Positions 32,402 through 41,275 of a stretch of DNA of 41,275 bases are shown here, in pieces (within the stretch, counting starts at the first letter, position 1; each line of letters opens with the position of its first letter). Source of the DNA: an uncultured Alphaproteobacteria bacterium (GTDB lineage: Bacteria > Pseudomonadota > Alphaproteobacteria > UBA8366 > JADFVY01); the NCBI GenBank assembly GCA_947259795.1, contig CAMYNJ010000145.1:1-41275 (forward strand), read 5' to 3'. The position numbers were made by a program, and so were the translations under genes. The notes under the pieces were generated by a model. That model ran no database searches. It was not told the origin of the DNA and saw only the letters and a program-made list of their open reading frames with translations.

Positions 32402-32556
32402 GCGTTGGTCTACCGCTCATTGGCTGCGACATCCCGCCGCGGTCAAACATCGGAAATACAACAAAAAATACTGTGAAATTGATCTAGATCAAAGCTGTGC
32501 CTTAGGGGGTGGGGTAAAAGGAAATCCTCTAACCCTCTCTTACCCGCCAAAACTGA
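32402..32556. other. Convergent gap carrying an orphan FNR-type promoter
   Basis: The intergenic stretch between modC and the terminator has no ORF. It contains the FNR-type palindrome at 32479-32492 and, downstream, TAAAAG (32515-32520) at about the right distance for a -10 box, then a C-rich, pyrimidine-rich leader (around 32523-32548, with repeated CCCTCTC/TTACCC words). I read it as a possible small-RNA gene rather than a leader for any coding gene. Confidence 0.5.
32479..32492. promoter_or_regulatory. Perfect FNR/FixK/DNR-type site
   Basis: TTGATCTAGATCAA is a perfect 14-base palindrome and an exact match to the TTGAT-N4-ATCAA consensus shared by FNR, FixK, Anr and DNR regulators. It lies 78 bases after the modC stop, with no coding gene downstream on the plus strand and the convergent gcvP end on the other. 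A class II promoter centred at -41.5 would start transcription near 32527. Confidence 0.7.
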
Positions 32557-32595
32557 CCGGGGAATGGTGCAAACCGTTCCCCGGGCGTTTTTTTT
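32526..32595 (+). ncRNA. Candidate FNR-controlled small RNA
   Basis: Predicted boundaries: start near 32527 from the FNR-type site and the TAAAAG -10-like box; end at the T-run of the terminator. The transcript would be about 70 nt: a 30-nt pyrimidine-rich single-stranded 5' part (CTAACCCTCTCTTACCC), followed by the strong 12-bp hairpin and eight U residues, the architecture of Hfq-dependent regulators that pair with ribosome-binding sites. There is no direct evidence of expression and no sequence match to a known family that I can recall. Confidence 0.4.
32557..32595 (+). terminator. Strong Rho-independent terminator
   Basis: CCGGGGAATGGT (32557-32568) pairs with ACCGTTCCCCGG (32573-32584) over 12 positions with one G-T wobble and a GCAA tetraloop, followed by GCG and eight T residues (32588-32595). 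It serves plus-strand transcripts, either modABC or the predicted small RNA. On the minus strand the same stem, 57 bases after the gcvP stop, is followed only by CAGTTTTGG and would be a weaker terminator. Confidence 0.88.
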
Positions 32596-32640
32596 GTGGG
32601 GATGGGAAAGGCGTCGCGGGCGATGCCTGCGCGACCTCCC

Positions 32641-35553
<2,913 letters not shown>

Positions 35554-35586
35554 GGCATTCAACTCCAGATTCAGGTCTGTGGCGGT

Positions 35587-36717
35587 TCAGCCGCGATAGT
35601 AACGCTGCTCGACGAAGGGCATTCGGGCGACGCTCAAAGGCAGGGGCTTGCCGCGCACGACGGCGTTCAGCGGCGTGCCGATGGCGGCGAGATCGGCCTC
35701 GACATAGCCCATGGCCACCGGCGCCTCCAGGGTTGGGCCAAAACCGCCGCTGGTCACATGGCCGACCGTCCTGCCCCCGCTGTCCTGCAATTCCGCGCCT
35801 TCGCGCACCGGCGCGCGGCCTTGCGCCAACAGCCCGACACGCTTGCGGGCAGGGCCGGTGGCGATCTGTTCTTCTATGATTTCCGCGCCCGGATAGCCGA
35901 GCGCACGTTCGCCGCCCTTACGGCGCGCCTTGCCGATGGCCCAGACCAGCCGCGCCTCGACCGGCGTCGTCCCGGTATCGATATCGTGCCCGTAGAGGCA
36001 CAACCCGGCTTCCAGGCGCAGCGAATCGCGCGCGCCCAGCCCGACCGGCGCCACCTCCTCCTCTGCCAGCAGGCGGCGGGCCAGTTCCCCGGCCCTATCC
36101 GCGGGCACCGAAATCTCGAATCCGTCCTCGCCGGTATAGCCCGACCGTGTGACGAAGCAGTCGGCGCCATGGATATCCATCGCCTTCGCCGTCATGAAAA
36201 CCATATCCGACGTCGCCGGCGCGAGGCGCGCCATCACCGCGCCGGCCGCCGGGCCCTGCAGGGCCAGCAGCGCGCGGTCGGCAAGTTCCACCACGTCGCA
36301 CTGGCCGCCGATATGCTTGCGCATATGGGCAATATCCTGCGCCTTGCAGCCGGCATTGACCACGACGAACAGATGATCGCCCGCGTTGGTGACCATCAGA
36401 TCGTCGAGAATGCCGCCCCCGGCGTTGGTGAACAGCGCGTAACGCTGCCGCCCGACGCCAAGGCCGACAATATCGGCGGGCACCAGGCTTTCGATCGCCG
36501 CGGCCGCGCCGGCGCCCGCGAGCCGCACCTGGCCCATATGCGAGACGTCGAAAAGCCCGGCCGCATTCCGCGTATGGCGATGCTCGTCCAATATGCCCTT
36601 ATACTGCACCGGCATTTCGTATCCGGCGAAGGGAACCATGCGCGCGCCCAACTCCAGATGCAGGTCGAACAGCGGGGTTCGCGCAAGGGATTCCTGCGAA
36701 CCGGTGTCATCTGCCAT
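35587..36717 (-). CDS. gcvT: Glycine cleavage system aminomethyltransferase, T protein
   Basis: The ATG at 36717 (AAGGAAA upstream), not the track start 36777, gives 376 residues. Conserved: TPLFDLHLELGARMVPFAGYEMPVQYKGILDEHRHTRNAAGLFDVSHMGQV, YALFTNAGGGILDDLMV, CFVTRSGYTGEDGFEISVP, LGARDSLRLEAGLCLYGHDID, and GYPGAEII. It transfers the methylene group from lipoyl-bound aminomethyl to tetrahydrofolate and releases ammonia. It heads a gcvT-gcvP operon. A shared palindrome, likely the operator of the adjacent XRE-cupin protein, lies 65 bases upstream. Confidence 0.95.
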   Translation of the reverse strand: MADDTGSQESLARTPLFDLHLELGARMVPFAGYEMPVQYKGILDEHRHTRNAAGLFDVSHMGQVRLAGAGAAAAIESLVPADIVGLGVGRQRYALFTNAGGGILDDLMVTNAGDHLFVVVNAGCKAQDIAHMRKHIGGQCDVVELADRALLALQGPAAGAVMARLAPATSDMVFMTAKAMDIHGADCFVTRSGYTGEDGFEISVPADRAGELARRLLAEEEVAPVGLGARDSLRLEAGLCLYGHDIDTGTTPVEARLVWAIGKARRKGGERALGYPGAEIIEEQIATGPARKRVGLLAQGRAPVREGAELQDSGGRTVGHVTSGGFGPTLEAPVAMGYVEADLAAIGTPLNAVVRGKPLPLSVARMPFVEQRYYRG

Positions 36718-36906
36718 CGGTGTTTCCTTCTTCACTCGTGCCGGCCCGGCGGGACTGCGGGCCATGGGAATCGGCATTCGTGTTTCTTATACGAAACTAG
36801 CTGTGGGAGCAAGGCGGCATCACCTTGAATCCCACTGAAAAGTGTTGTTTGGTTCCCACTCTTCCGGGGATTGCCAGCACCGGCCATCATATCGGACGCT
36901 GGCCCG
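36718..36906 (-). promoter_or_regulatory. gcvT leader with operator and hairpins
   Basis: The 189 bases upstream of gcvT hold the GTTTC-N6-GAAAC palindrome (36782-36797) and two hairpins further upstream: GTGGGA/TCCCAC with inner AAGG/CCTT (36803-36835) and CACT-GAAA-AGTG (36833-36844). GTGGGA also occurs as a direct repeat on the minus strand, 24 bases apart. I looked for the glycine riboswitch core and did not find it, so control is probably by the adjacent transcription factor. The role of the hairpins is unknown. Confidence 0.45.
36782..36797. promoter_or_regulatory. Palindromic operator upstream of gcvT
   Basis: GTTTCTTATACGAAAC has perfect five-base arms GTTTC/GAAAC around a six-base spacer. 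The matching element ATTTCCTATCGGAAAC lies between the regulator and sdaA. Positions TTTC, TAT and GAAAC are shared, as expected for a dimeric XRE-family regulator binding both promoters. Confidence 0.6.
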
Positions 36907-37527
36907 TCAGCCGGTGGAAACCCAAAGGATCGTCGCGTCCTCATCGCTGACCGAGACACAGGCATGGCCCATGTCGCTATCGTAATAGACTGAGTCGCCG
37001 GTGGCGAGGGTTACGGGCTCATAAAACTCGGTATAGAAGACGATGTTTCCATCGAGCACATATAGGAATTCCTCGCCCGGATGACGCACCCAACTGGCAA
37101 ACTCGTCGAACGACCGCGCGCGTACCTTCGTACGGAACGGAATCATCTTGCGCTGCGCCAGTTCGACGCTCAACAGTTCATGCTCGTAGGTGGCTGTAAC
37201 CCGCGGCCTGCCTTCACCCGCGCGGGTAATGGCGCGGCGGCCCGAGGCCTGATGGGATTCCGTCGCCACGAAAAGCTGCGGCAATTCGATCTCCATCCCC
37301 GCAGCCAATTTTTGCACCACGTCGAAGGTCGGCGACATCTGCTCGTTTTCGATTTTGGACAGGGTCGAGCGTGCCAGGCCGGTCCGTTTGGCCGCGTCTT
37401 CCAGCGTCCAGTGATTGCGCCGCCTGATTTCGCGAACCCGCTGTCCCAGCTTCAGGGGCTGCAGCTTCAGCGGCGACCCGCCCGCGGTGCCGCGCATGGA
37501 TGTCGGCGGCGTGTTCCGGTTGCTCAT
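36907..37527 (-). CDS. XRE-cupin transcriptional regulator
   Basis: The 206-residue protein has a helix-turn-helix at about residues 27-82 (LGQRVREIRRRNHWTLEDAAKRTGLARSTLSKIENEQMSPTFDVVQKLAAGMEIELPQLF). A C-terminal cupin domain of about residues 120-205 follows (WVRHPGEEFLYVLDGNIVFYTEFYEPVTLATGDSVYYDSDMGHACVSVSDED). Related XRE-cupin proteins sense small metabolites. Cupin metal-type His residues are few (HPGEEF and GHA), so metal binding is uncertain. It sits between the gcv operon and sdaA, divergent from sdaA, with a shared palindrome upstream of each target. Control of glycine cleavage and serine deamination is therefore the likely role. Confidence 0.88.
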   Translation of the reverse strand: MSNRNTPPTSMRGTAGGSPLKLQPLKLGQRVREIRRRNHWTLEDAAKRTGLARSTLSKIENEQMSPTFDVVQKLAAGMEIELPQLFVATESHQASGRRAITRAGEGRPRVTATYEHELLSVELAQRKMIPFRTKVRARSFDEFASWVRHPGEEFLYVLDGNIVFYTEFYEPVTLATGDSVYYDSDMGHACVSVSDEDATILWVSTG

Positions 37528-37612
37528 TTATTCTCGCGCCTTCCTGGCAGGAGCGTTCGATCCGAGTTTATGATAATGGACAAGAACGAGATCTTACGCA
37601 ATAATCAACAAA

Positions 37613-37628
37613 ATTTCCTATCGGAAAC
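37613..37628. promoter_or_regulatory. Palindromic operator upstream of sdaA
   Basis: ATTTCCTATCGGAAAC lies 33 bases before the sdaA ATG and 85 bases before the regulator start. Its inner arms TTTCC/GGAAA are perfectly symmetric. It matches the gcvT upstream element at 12 of 16 positions, including all of TTTC, TAT and GAAAC. Binding here could control sdaA and possibly the regulator itself. Confidence 0.6.
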
Positions 37629-37661
37629 TTCATTTAACCTTGCGAGCCCGGATAAAACGAC

Positions 37662-39044
37662 ATGAGCCTCAGCATCTTCGAGCTGTTCAAGATCGGCATT
37701 GGACCGTCCAGTTCGCACACGGTCGGACCGATGTGGGCGGCCCACCGCTTCATCCTCGAGCTGGAATCGCGCAACCTGATCAACGCAACGGACAGCGTGG
37801 AGGTGGGGCTTTACGGCTCACTGGCGTTGACAGGACATGGCCATGCCACCGACAAGGCCATTATACTCGGGCTGACGGGCGAGACACCGGACAAGGTCGA
37901 CCCGGACGGCGCGGACCGGATGCACGCCGATGTACTGGAAACCGGCGCGTTGCGGCTGATGGGCCGGAAATCCGTTCCCTTCCGGGAAAACGAGCAGTTG
38001 ATCTTCCATTACGACGAACTGCTGCCCAAGCATTCCAACGGCATGCGGTTTCTGGCTTACGACAGTAGTAGGCAGGTGCTGCATGAGGGGATTTATTACT
38101 CGGTCGGCGGCGGTTTCGTGGTCAGCGACGAGGAGACCGAAGCGGCCGGCGGCGAATCCGGCAGCAATGTCGCCGTGAAATACCCCTTCAACTCCGCCGC
38201 GGAACTGCTTGAAATCGGCCGCAAGACGGGTCTCTCGATCGCCAGCATCGTGACCGAGAACGAACTGGCCTGGCGTGGCGAGGACGAAATCTATGACGGT
38301 CTGCGCGACATCTGGGGCGCCATGGAGTCTTCGATCCGCCGCGGCTGCCAGCAGGGCGGCTGCCTGCCCGGCGGGCTGGAGGTCAAGCGCAGGGCCAGTA
38401 CGCTCTATCGCGAGATGACCGAACGCCCCGAGGCGTCGCTGAAAGACCATCTGGCGGTGCTGGACTGGGTCAACCTCTATGCGCTTGCGGTAAACGAGGA
38501 GAATGCGGCAGGCGGGCGCGTCGTCACCGCACCGACCAACGGCGCCGCCGGGGTCATCCCCGCAGTCATCGCCTACTACGACCGCTGCGTTTCCGGCGCC
38601 AACGAGGACGGGATTTTCACCTTGCTGACCACGGCGGCGGCAATCGGCATGCTGTACAAGACAAACGCCTCGATTTCAGCGGCCGAAGTCGGCTGCCAGG
38701 GCGAGGTCGGGGTCGCTTGCTCGATGGCGGCCGGGGGGCTGACCGCCGCCCTGGGCGGCAGCAACGAGCAGATCGAAAACGCGGCTGAGATCGGCATGGA
38801 GCACAATCTTGGCCTGACCTGCGACCCGATCGGCGGGCTGGTGCAGATTCCCTGCATCGAGCGCAACACCATGGGCGCGGTGAAGGCGATCAACGCGGCT
38901 CGGCTGGCGCTGAAGGGCGACGGCACGCATTTCGTCTCGCTCGACAAGGTGATCGAGACCATGCACCAGACCGGCAAGGACATGCAGGCGAAGTACAAGG
39001 AGACCTCGCAAGGCGGGCTCGCGGTCAATATCGTCGAGTGCTGA
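37662..39044 (+). CDS. sdaA: L-serine ammonia-lyase, iron-sulfur type
   Basis: The 460-residue single-chain serine dehydratase has the beta domain at the N-terminus ([27 protein letters not shown], with the GPSSSHT substrate loop) and the alpha domain at the C-terminus. The likely [4Fe-4S] ligands are in [16 protein letters not shown] and [17 protein letters not shown]. It deaminates L-serine to pyruvate and ammonia in the cytoplasm; the cluster is oxygen sensitive. Divergent from the XRE-cupin regulator, with a shared operator-like palindrome. Serine formed from glycine by glycine cleavage and serine hydroxymethyltransferase would feed this enzyme. It is convergent with the histidine kinase, 34 bases apart. 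Confidence 0.96.
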   Translation: MSLSIFELFKIGIGPSSSHTVGPMWAAHRFILELESRNLINATDSVEVGLYGSLALTGHGHATDKAIILGLTGETPDKVDPDGADRMHADVLETGALRLMGRKSVPFRENEQLIFHYDELLPKHSNGMRFLAYDSSRQVLHEGIYYSVGGGFVVSDEETEAAGGESGSNVAVKYPFNSAAELLEIGRKTGLSIASIVTENELAWRGEDEIYDGLRDIWGAMESSIRRGCQQGGCLPGGLEVKRRASTLYREMTERPEASLKDHLAVLDWVNLYALAVNEENAAGGRVVTAPTNGAAGVIPAVIAYYDRCVSGANEDGIFTLLTTAAAIGMLYKTNASISAAEVGCQGEVGVACSMAAGGLTAALGGSNEQIENAAEIGMEHNLGLTCDPIGGLVQIPCIERNTMGAVKAINAARLALKGDGTHFVSLDKVIETMHQTGKDMQAKYKETSQGGLAVNIVEC

Positions 39045-39078
39045 ATGGCGGCCTGGTGCCGTCGTCCGGTGATTATGT

Positions 39079-41097
39079 TCAGGAGTGTCTGCGTGTCGCC
39101 ACGGGCAAATCGGCGACGGTCCGTTCGGGGGGAAAGCGTATGACGGCCACTGTTCCACTGCCCGCCACGCTTGTCAGTTCCAGCGCCGCCCCATGCAGCT
39201 CGCTCAGCGATTTTGCCAGCGGCAGACCCAACCCGGTTCCCTCGTGGCGTCGGGTCATTGCGCCCTCGACCTGACAGAACGGCGCCAGCGCCAAGGGGAT
39301 TTCCTCGACCGTCATGCCGATCCCGTCATCCTGAACCTCCAACACAATACCGCCCTGCGCATCGACGGAGACCACGACCGTAACGGCGCCGCCGCATTCC
39401 GTGAACTTCACGGCGTTCGACAGGAGATTGATGAGAATCTGTTTCAGCTTCAGCCGATCCGCCCGTAGCAGCGGCAACGGCTGCACATACTCCGCCGACA
39501 GCGTCACCCCCGCAGCCCGCGCCCGCTCCCGCAGCAGGCGGAAGCAGACGGCCACGACCTGCCGCATGTCCACATCCTTTTCGTCGATCGTTATCCGGCC
39601 GGCGTCCGCTTTTGCCAGGTCCAGGATATCGTCAATAATGCCCAACAGATGTTCGCCGCTTACCACTATGTCCTCGGCATATTCCCGATATTTCCTGTTA
39701 TCGACCTGCCCCATCGACCCGTCGCGGATCATCTGCGAAAACCCCAGAATCGCGTTAAGCGGCGTCCGCAGTTCATGGCTCATATTGGCGAGAAATTCCG
39801 ATTTTGCCCGGTTGGCGACCTCGGCCTCCTCCTTGGCCGCTATGAGCGCTTCCTCGGTCCGCTTGCTGTCGGTAATATCCAGGGCAACGATCAAAAGGTG
39901 CAGTTTGCCGTCGAGCGGCGCCGCCACACCGGAGATAAGACAGTCGCGAAGGCTGCCGGATCTGGTTCGCAGGCGAGCTTCGAAATCGGAAACGCGGCCA
40001 TGCTGATTCAATAGCCGGATGAATTGCATGCGGTCGCTGGGACGGGCCCATATGTCCATTTCGAAGGCCGTCTTGCCGATCGCTTCCTCGCGGGGCCATT
40101 CCAGCGTTTCGACCCATTTCTCGTTGACGTGGAGATGCCGTCCCGTTTCGATGTCCGTAATTGCCGTTATCCCGGGATTGTACTGGAACGCTGCCTCAAA
40201 CCGGCGCTCCAACTGGCGCAACGCCTCCTCACGCTTTCTGATCTCGGTGATGTCGGCATGAACGCTGATGGTTTCGCCGTCCGCAGTCTTGCGATCGCTG
40301 GTCAGAACCCATCGCCCGCCGGGCAGGCGGCGTTCGACATCCTTGCGCTCCCGCCGCCGGGCCCGCAATTGCTCACGGAGCCAATCCTCGACCCGGCCTT
40401 CGGCTTCGGCGACCAGGCCGGCTTCTGCTATCGCGCGGGCATGATCCACGAAACGCATCCCGGGGACCATCCGACAAGCGATCTGCGGGAACAATTGCTT
40501 GTACGCCGCGTTGCAGAGGACAAGCCGTTCATCGGCATCGTAATGCGAGAAACCGACCGGCAGGCTCTCGACCGCATCGGTCAACCGTTGTTCGGCGACC
40601 GCCGCCTGCTGTCTGGCGAGTATCTCGGACGTGACCAGTGCGCCGATCCCTCGATAGCCTTGAAAACCGCCCGCGGCGTTAAATACCGGATTGCCGCTGA
40701 TCCGTATAAAATGCAATTCGGTCGGCGTATCCGTCGAATAGACAAAATCGCGAAACGGCTGTCTCTCCCGCAGCGCCGCCAGATAGCCGGCGAGGGCATC
40801 GGGATCGGTTGCATCCCCTATATGGTCGGTGCAGCGCTTGCCGATAAGGGAGTCGGGATCGACGCCGACAATGGCGCGCAGGCGCCCGGAGAGATAGCAC
40901 AGGCGATGCTCGTCATCGGTTTCCCACACCCAACCGGCCGCCTGACCGGCGATCTCCGCGTAGCGTCGATCCCACTCATGGTCGATATCCAGTTCCACCG
41001 ACCGGTCTCGGGATTCCAGCAATTTCTCAACCACCCAATAATTCCCAGTTGCGCGGCCTGCGGACGCGTCCGCCAAAAGCATAACCGCGCTTCGCAT
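39079..41097 (-). CDS. Triple-PAS sensor histidine kinase
   Basis: The 672-residue kinase has no membrane span and no signal peptide, so it is probably cytoplasmic. PAS domains lie at about residues 44-150 ([26 protein letters not shown]), 165-285 ([30 protein letters not shown]_7-like, followed by [14 protein letters not shown]) and 300-415 ([26 protein letters not shown]...[12 protein letters not shown]). Then come the HisKA phospho-acceptor [18 protein letters not shown] and the ATPase domain ([38 protein letters not shown]). A receiver domain is absent and no response regulator is adjacent, so its partner is elsewhere. The signal is unknown. Confidence 0.93.
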   Translation of the reverse strand: MRSAVMLLADASAGRATGNYWVVEKLLESRDRSVELDIDHEWDRRYAEIAGQAAGWVWETDDEHRLCYLSGRLRAIVGVDPDSLIGKRCTDHIGDATDPDALAGYLAALRERQPFRDFVYSTDTPTELHFIRISGNPVFNAAGGFQGYRGIGALVTSEILARQQAAVAEQRLTDAVESLPVGFSHYDADERLVLCNAAYKQLFPQIACRMVPGMRFVDHARAIAEAGLVAEAEGRVEDWLREQLRARRRERKDVERRLPGGRWVLTSDRKTADGETISVHADITEIRKREEALRQLERRFEAAFQYNPGITAITDIETGRHLHVNEKWVETLEWPREEAIGKTAFEMDIWARPSDRMQFIRLLNQHGRVSDFEARLRTRSGSLRDCLISGVAAPLDGKLHLLIVALDITDSKRTEEALIAAKEEAEVANRAKSEFLANMSHELRTPLNAILGFSQMIRDGSMGQVDNRKYREYAEDIVVSGEHLLGIIDDILDLAKADAGRITIDEKDVDMRQVVAVCFRLLRERARAAGVTLSAEYVQPLPLLRADRLKLKQILINLLSNAVKFTECGGAVTVVVSVDAQGGIVLEVQDDGIGMTVEEIPLALAPFCQVEGAMTRRHEGTGLGLPLAKSLSELHGAALELTSVAGSGTVAVIRFPPERTVADLPVATRRHS

Positions 41098-41207
41098 CAG
41101 CGCGTCATTCTACACCAATATGATATGGAATGATACTTTAGAGTGACAAGCTCTGGTTGCATCATAAATTGTCTTTATTTCAACCGATTCGGAAATCTTT
41201 GAAAATA
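41098..41207. other. AT-rich flank between kinase and tRNA-like sequence
   Basis: About 110 bases of low GC content without an ORF, containing the imperfect ATATGATATGGAATGATACT. It may hold the promoter of the kinase gene (minus strand). The change in composition and the tRNA-like 3' fragment that follows would fit an element junction. Confidence 0.35.
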
Positions 41208-41258
41208 TGGCGATCCCGGCAGGACTCGAATCTGCAACCTGCGGATTAAAAGTCCGCT
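41208..41258 (-). tRNA. tRNA-Lys(UUU)-like 3' part, possibly degenerate or attachment-site remnant
   Basis: On the minus strand, a perfect anticodon stem GCGGA/TCCGC surrounds the loop CTTTTAA (anticodon TTT, Lys). A T-arm GCAGA-TTCGAGT-CCTGC follows, then CGGGATC-G-CCA, with the CCA encoded (41208-41210). The T stem has an A-C mismatch at the normally invariant 53-61 pair. Upstream of the anticodon stem the sequence reads TTAGAGATGTGGGA instead of a D arm ending GAGC, and no GG of the D loop is present. Either a damaged tRNA gene or the tRNA 3' copy left by an integrated element; the 5' end is beyond the window. Confidence 0.6.
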
Positions 41259-41275
41259 CCCACATCTCTAATATC

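Noticed and set aside
36718-36906. Glycine riboswitch upstream of gcvT
   Set aside because: The conserved tandem aptamer core is not visible; only simple hairpins and a palindrome are present.

Overview
The window reads as a high-GC alphaproteobacterial chromosome segment. The gene content (a Sox thiosulfate-oxidation cluster, FAD/PLP sulfur and amino-acid enzymes, an FNR-type site, PAS histidine kinase) and protein style fit a Rhodospirillales-like, facultatively sulfur-oxidising heterotroph. This lineage call is an inference from the proteins; no rRNA or complete phylogenetic marker is present. Genes are densely packed, often with 1-8 base overlaps.

Layout. 1-3.3 kb: partial folB, a YdcF-family membrane protein, a family 2 glycosyltransferase, a CHAP lipoprotein and an ArsR-family regulator with a BigR/SqrR-like cysteine pattern. 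3.5-12.5 kb: a sulfur-oxidation locus. A SoxS-like thioredoxin and a DUF336 protein run leftward. soxX, soxY, soxZ, soxA, soxB and a ccdA/soxV gene run rightward from a palindrome-rich divergent promoter. They are followed by a secreted unknown protein and an alpha/beta hydrolase (leftward) and two paralogous periplasmic CPYC thioredoxins (rightward). soxCD is not in the window, and soxY carries a deletion plus frameshift as sequenced. 12.5-15.2 kb: a PhnD-like protein and an XRE regulator, divergent from a fatty acid desaturase. 15.3-18.6 kb: small lipoproteins, a Sel1-repeat lipoprotein and a glycine-rich ORF with two compensating frameshifts; this stretch is poorly conserved-looking.

18.6-32.4 kb is mostly metabolism. 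It holds an enolase-superfamily enzyme, cysteine synthase, an AlaX editing protein, mercaptopyruvate sulfurtransferase, a YpeA-GNAT fusion, a TPR sulfotransferase, an LhgO-like FAD oxidoreductase, cystathionine beta-lyase, hisI, a DOMON-like protein with a DUF1343 (NamZ-type) protein, and modABC. The convergent gap after modC holds a perfect TTGAT-N4-ATCAA palindrome about 65-80 bases before a strong terminator, an arrangement that suggests an FNR-controlled small RNA.

32.6-39 kb: gcvT-gcvP (without gcvH), an XRE-cupin regulator and L-serine dehydratase. A shared 16-base palindrome lies upstream of gcvT and of sdaA, suggesting one glycine/serine regulon. 39-41.3 kb: a triple-PAS histidine kinase and, at the very edge, the 3' part of a tRNA-Lys(UUU)-like sequence that lacks a normal D arm and may be an attachment-site remnant.

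The strongest leads are the orphan FNR-type promoter/terminator pair, the operator palindromes of the sox and gcv/sda regions, the broken soxY, and a recurring pattern of small internal deletions (soxY, Sel1 protein, FAD oxidoreductase) that should first be checked against raw reads.
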